Part shown: one piece after another, positions 60,788-64,000 of the stretch
How positions within the stretch are numbered: the stretch's first letter is position 1
Layout of the letters: each line of letters starts with the position of its first letter
Assembly: GCA_964624555.1 (NCBI GenBank)
Contig: CAZUXB010000002.1
Coordinates: 1 to 64,000 of the forward strand
DNA from: SXRF01 sp964624555
GTDB lineage: Bacteria; Pseudomonadota; Alphaproteobacteria; Rickettsiales; SXRF01
Direction of reading: 5' to 3'
Length of the DNA stretch: 64,000 nucleotides
Program-made: the position numbers and the translations under genes
The notes under the pieces: generated by a model
The model's database searches: none
What the model saw: only the letters and a program-made list of their open reading frames with translations
What the model was told of the DNA's origin: nothing

Positions 60788-60856
60788 TTAAATTTTATTC
60801 TCAATGATGTTGATTGCTAATATAACAAAGAAAGCTGTAGCCAGCACCAGCCACAT
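60788..60856 (-). CDS. Possible 22-aa membrane peptide
   Basis: MWLVLATAFFVILAINIIENKI then stop: one hydrophobic helix. The frame is open upstream (VINKIDSVQYPVV) without a standard start. It lies between two minus-strand genes, overlapping neither. Very short and without a clear ribosome site; listed as a candidate only. Confidence 0.25.
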   Translation of the reverse strand: MWLVLATAFFVILAINIIENKI

Positions 60857-60884
60857 AACAACTGGATATTGGACACTGTCTATT

Positions 60885-61343
60885 TTATTGATTACTGAGG
60901 TTCTTGTCACAATCTATACTTATGACCCCCTCTGAGGCTTTTTCGCTCCTCAGGCGGTCTATATTAAAACAACGGTATTCAACCTGTAATACTTTGTACC
61001 CACAACTTGGCGCAGGATCTTCACCAAGGACATTCGGGTCTATAGGAATATCGCACTTTGATTTTACGTTGCACAGCCTTGATACTGCCGAGAGTACATT
61101 GTTCTCCTTTAGTTTTGTGTTCGCAGGATCTGGTTGCATGTAGTTATCGGTATTTTTATTTTTAGTATAAGCAAGGCAATTAAGCCCCCAGCTGGCACGT
61201 TCAATATTGATGGTATAGGGAGAGGCAACTGCTGCCGCAGTTATTTGCTGCTGTTCTTCCTTATGTCCCATAATCAATTGTATGATGCCAAATGATGCAA
61301 TGATAAGGATAGAGATAATCAACAGGTGAATTTTAAAATTCAT
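60885..61343 (-). CDS. Membrane-anchored SUEL lectin-like protein
   Basis: 152 aa from the ATG at 61343. N-terminal membrane anchor (about 5-25). The extracytoplasmic part reads IERASWGLNC..., VLSAVSRLCN, KCDIPIDPNVLGEDPAP, CGYKVLQVEYRC: the strand and Cys order of the SUEL (galactose/rhamnose-binding lectin) domain (A.YG..C, V...C, C...V.N...GDP, K.L.V.Y.C). A sugar-binding surface role is inferred; family membership needs a profile search. Confidence 0.55.
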   Translation of the reverse strand: MNFKIHLLIISILIIASFGIIQLIMGHKEEQQQITAAAVASPYTINIERASWGLNCLAYTKNKNTDNYMQPDPANTKLKENNVLSAVSRLCNVKSKCDIPIDPNVLGEDPAPSCGYKVLQVEYRCFNIDRLRSEKASEGVISIDCDKNLSNQ

Positions 61344-61408
61344 AAAAATACAATATTTCAATAATTAGTTGTTCAATAAAAAATAAATTCAGTTTTCAGG
61401 TATAACAA

Positions 61409-61783
61409 ATGGATATCGAAATTACAAAATATAAAAATTATTCTAGCTCAGATTCTCTTAATAATCGCTTAACGCGGCTGGAGAGAATATTGCAGCAAAT
61501 CCTCGAAATATCAGGAAATAATGCAAAAAACCCAAATGGTTCGTTAATAGCGGGCGGAATAGTTAATAATGATGTAAACCTGCCGGGTAAATTACTTGCC
61601 GAACTGGCTTCAATGGTGCCTGATATGTCAGCACCTGCTGCCAGTACCAGACAACCAGAATTTTCAATAACTCCAAGGCAAAATATCGCAAAAAATGTTA
61701 TACGCAGTTTGCTGCTCAGCAATGGGCAAATTATAAGCGAATTGGCGGCCGCAATTGCCAGGGCCGGACAGCGTAATTCCTGA
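61409..61783 (+). CDS. Unrecognised 124-aa helical protein
   Basis: No family recognised. The N-terminal half contains a coiled-coil-like RLTRLERILQQILEI, the centre a Gly/Pro-rich loop, and the C-terminal half a helix NVIRSLLLSNGQIISELAAAIARAG. Position downstream of GTA-like genes could mean a small tail component, but I see no motif for it. Confidence 0.5.
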   Translation: MDIEITKYKNYSSSDSLNNRLTRLERILQQILEISGNNAKNPNGSLIAGGIVNNDVNLPGKLLAELASMVPDMSAPAASTRQPEFSITPRQNIAKNVIRSLLLSNGQIISELAAAIARAGQRNS

Positions 61784-61964
61784 TATCTGTAACATATTGT
61801 AAAATATATATTTTAATTTGTGACAATAAGGTTAATATTATGCCATATTGACCTGTTGCCGTAATCAAAATGTAATAAAAAACCTATGGTGGTATATGCG
61901 TTGATTTTGATATACTTAGCTATAGAAAACTATTGGCAACCCGAAGCACCTTAAAAATTTGAAT

Positions 61965-63833
61965 ATGGCTGATAATCGCAATATTGGGATGACCCCTGAA
62001 CAGCTGGCTGCTAAGATGCAGCAGGACCTTGCGCAAACTCAAAACAATAATGCTGCCCAGTTGGCTTCCATGGGAGCCGTCCAGGAAAAGGACGGAAAAA
62101 AATACTGGATGGGTATCGAAGTTCCACCGGAAATGGTTGGAACTCTGCAATATGCGGGTACGGTATTACCTACGGTAATCAACGACTGGACCCGTGGTGG
62201 CGCTTATGATGGCGCATCTGCCGTTTTCAATAAACTAAATAAAGAATTCAAAATATCGTCGGATGCAATGGCTGGGCACAAAGCCGGTCTGGCCGCCGCC
62301 GCTACTATCAGTGCGCTACTTGTTGGTCTGCAACCAATTTCCGAGATCGCCCAATCGGCCCGTGAGCGTGTCAGGCAACGCAAGGCGATAAAGGCAAATC
62401 TTTCAGCCGTGCTGGAAGGTAAGCCAAGTGCCTACGAAAATAACGAAGTGATAAAAACCGCCATGGAGCGCACCAATGCGATACTTGGTGCCGGCTTCCG
62501 GCAGGCCGCCGGTGAAATTCCGACAGTTGCCCTCAACGGCTATTACGCTCTGCAAAGCCATAAGGAAATGGCCGCCGAAAGAGCCGGAGCAGCCAAGAAA
62601 AATATTGCCAGTGATACCAGCAGCGCCGGAATAAAAGCTGGGAATGATGATTTTGCCCAGAAATTAAAAACAGAAAAACAAATGCGAGCTGACCTCGACA
62701 GGAAACTTGTCAGGGCAGGCTATACTAATGATCGGGAAAGGGCAGGCATTGTTAACAGGAGAATCGAAGAAGTACGTCGTGAAGAACGACTAAAACAAGA
62801 AGCAAAATATAAAACGCCGGAAGAGAAGAAAAAGGCCATTGATGAAACGGGCAGGCTGTTCCCACTGCTTGGTGTGGGTATATTAAGCTCGTTTGCAAAA
62901 CATGCCCTGTCCAAAGGCGATGCCGAGGATGCCAAGAAAACCACCGCCTATAACCTCATCATGGAGTTGCAGGAGAAGATCAATAGCGGCCATGTTTCCG
63001 AAAATTCGAATCTCACCGAACAGGTCATGGATATTTTCCAGCAGAACGAAATTGACCGTGGTCGTTCCGGCATAGGTCCGGTGTTGCAGGAAAAACTGGA
63101 GCCTCTGGCCAAGCGCATCGGCGAGGTGATTGCCAAGAAGGAACTCGATGCTATCGCGCTGGTCAATCTGGTTGGCGAAGGCAAGGTGATGAACAAGCGC
63201 CGTTTCGTGGATGCGGACAGGCTGGAAGAATTGCTCGATGAGCAACGCAAGGTTTTTGGCGGCCACGAAAAAACCCCGCTTGATGAATTCCTCGCCGATT
63301 TCCAGAGCCCAAAACTTGTCATCGCTGCCATCAAGGATAACCTCAAAACCCTTGAAGGAAAGGACAGGGCGATATTTGCTGCGATGTTCTCCGATGATGT
63401 TCTGATTGGTGCCGGAGTGTCTAAAAAAGATATTCCCGCCCTGCGTAGCGCCGGGCATGATGCGATGTGCGAGTTCGTAAAAGCAAGAACTATCGAGCTG
63501 GCCCAGAAAACTCCTGAGGAATTAAAAGCCAGTGGTTTATCCGATAAGCAGATAGAAGCGATTAATACCCTCAACGAACAGATCACCCAGGGTGATGATA
63601 AAAAAATAAAAACATCCCTGGATGGTGATGGCGGTGTGGTCGGTGCTGTGCGCAACGTGTTTCTGGAAAAACAGTTGAAAGAAGGCAAGGGCAAAGGCGG
63701 CAAAGCTTTCTGGACAGAAATAATCAATAAAAAAGCGCCTTTGGCTATTGCGCCGAAACCTGATGATATCTCCAAGGCAGAGGCGATAAAGAACGAGCGT
63801 GAGAGTGGAGCCGAAATAGGGGGTATCGCATGA
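61965..63833 (+). CDS. Large unrecognised Ala/Lys/Glu-rich protein
   Basis: 622 aa from the ATG at 61965; the TTG at 61959 is less likely. N-terminal third has a hydrophobic stretch (AGLAAAATISALLVGLQPI, about 109-127). The middle contains long charged helices (RERAGIVNRRIEEVRREERLKQE), and the C-terminal half is helical and soluble-looking. Some segments could be coiled coil. No known family. The following gene starts inside its stop (ATGA). Function unknown; secretion or membrane association is possible but not shown. Confidence 0.6.
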   Translation: MADNRNIGMTPEQLAAKMQQDLAQTQNNNAAQLASMGAVQEKDGKKYWMGIEVPPEMVGTLQYAGTVLPTVINDWTRGGAYDGASAVFNKLNKEFKISSDAMAGHKAGLAAAATISALLVGLQPISEIAQSARERVRQRKAIKANLSAVLEGKPSAYENNEVIKTAMERTNAILGAGFRQAAGEIPTVALNGYYALQSHKEMAAERAGAAKKNIASDTSSAGIKAGNDDFAQKLKTEKQMRADLDRKLVRAGYTNDRERAGIVNRRIEEVRREERLKQEAKYKTPEEKKKAIDETGRLFPLLGVGILSSFAKHALSKGDAEDAKKTTAYNLIMELQEKINSGHVSENSNLTEQVMDIFQQNEIDRGRSGIGPVLQEKLEPLAKRIGEVIAKKELDAIALVNLVGEGKVMNKRRFVDADRLEELLDEQRKVFGGHEKTPLDEFLADFQSPKLVIAAIKDNLKTLEGKDRAIFAAMFSDDVLIGAGVSKKDIPALRSAGHDAMCEFVKARTIELAQKTPEELKASGLSDKQIEAINTLNEQITQGDDKKIKTSLDGDGGVVGAVRNVFLEKQLKEGKGKGGKAFWTEIINKKAPLAIAPKPDDISKAEAIKNERESGAEIGGIA

Positions 63834-64000
63834 CCTATTTCCACTATTACGCATCGACTATCCGTAATCTTGCCGACGTAGGTAAGTACATGATCTACCC
63901 GGCGGCCTATGCTACGGGCCTGCTTGTTGGTAGAAAAAGTAATTTATCAGGTGAAAAACTACAAACACTTGCCGCTAACTATGCGCGCGTTACCACCGCC
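63830..64000 (+). CDS. Unrecognised protein, N-terminal part
   Basis: 57 codons before the right edge, starting with MTYFHYYASTIRN. A hydrophobic MIYPAAYATGLLVG segment (about 21-34) lies near the start. ATGA overlap with the preceding large gene implies co-translation. Too short to assign. Confidence 0.5.
   Translation, partial: MTYFHYYASTIRNLADVGKYMIYPAAYATGLLVGRKSNLSGEKLQTLAANYARVTTA

Noticed and set aside
1..64000. CRISPR array
   Set aside because: The repeats present are palindromes or short words; no regular direct repeats with unique 30-40 bp spacers and no cas genes.
1..64000. Complete insertion sequence
   Set aside because: No transposase ORF was recognised; the inverted repeats are short non-coding elements.

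Overview
The window is a piece of a draft alphaproteobacterial chromosome, with a 10-base N gap inside purM at 25435-25444 and moderate to low GC. Several things point to the class: the runs hemD/Mic60-like/hemY and purM/DUF2066/perM/hdaA, metX with metW, an alpha-type SspB, a two-piece permuted tmRNA, the fliM/DUF6468/motE flagellar run, a 17-kDa rickettsial-type surface lipoprotein, and gene-transfer-agent (GTA)-like capsid genes. The 17-kDa antigen and an Icd fragment of the long rickettsial type suggest a deep-branching, Rickettsiales-like lineage. However, flagellar genes and aromatic, methionine, lysine and pantothenate genes indicate a fuller metabolism than a reduced intracellular parasite. 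The genus cannot be read from the sequence.

Layout. 1-6.8 kb: the start of glnB, rplU-rpmA behind a good sigma70 promoter, small unknown proteins, an internally deleted icd, psd-pssA, a SemiSWEET, the 17-kDa lipoprotein and fabI. 6.9-12.7 kb: fliL, fliM, a DUF6468 protein, motE and a phosphohexomutase. 12.7-13.3 kb: repeats and tRNA-Pro(GGG), with a 22-bp copy of the tRNA 3' end 366 bp downstream. 13.3-18.5 kb: aromatic genes (chorismate mutase, hisC, tyrC) divergent from metX and metW. 18.7-29.7 kb: a sensor kinase, panB, hemY/Mic60-like/hemD, acpS, an orphan MazF-like toxin, purM, perM, hdaA, tadA and sspB. 29.7-30.1 kb: ssrA on the minus strand beside sspB; the tag is long and carries the ANDN motif twice. 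30.1-36.9 kb: a signalling island with five receiver domains, three kinases and a GGDEF-EAL protein. 37-42 kb: a dicarboxylate/glutamate symporter, hpt, a zinc-ribbon protein, ftsE, a PAS_5 protein and dapD. 42.3-50.4 kb: gltB and gltD with a secreted protein between them, and an NDUFA9-like reductase.

50.6-60.2 kb holds GTA- or prophage-like head genes: portal, prohead protease, major capsid, gp6-like connector, head closure and DUF3168 tail terminator. They are interleaved with host-like cargo (YefM/YoeB, cytochrome b561, YceI, an EF-hand protein and unknowns). Terminase, major tail, integrase and lysis genes are not in the window. 60.2-64 kb holds unrecognised proteins, one of them SUEL-lectin-like.

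The most unusual signal is a set of short elements built from tandemly repeated 6-10 bp words. In the clearest cases the words fold into imperfect hairpins of about 65-80 bp. The words differ from locus to locus but the architecture is the same. They lie between genes (642-720, 56094-56169, 58090-58155), at a gene end (4352-4386) and in frame inside gltB (44911-44943, 45884-45953). A second noteworthy point is the double-ANDN tmRNA tag next to sspB.
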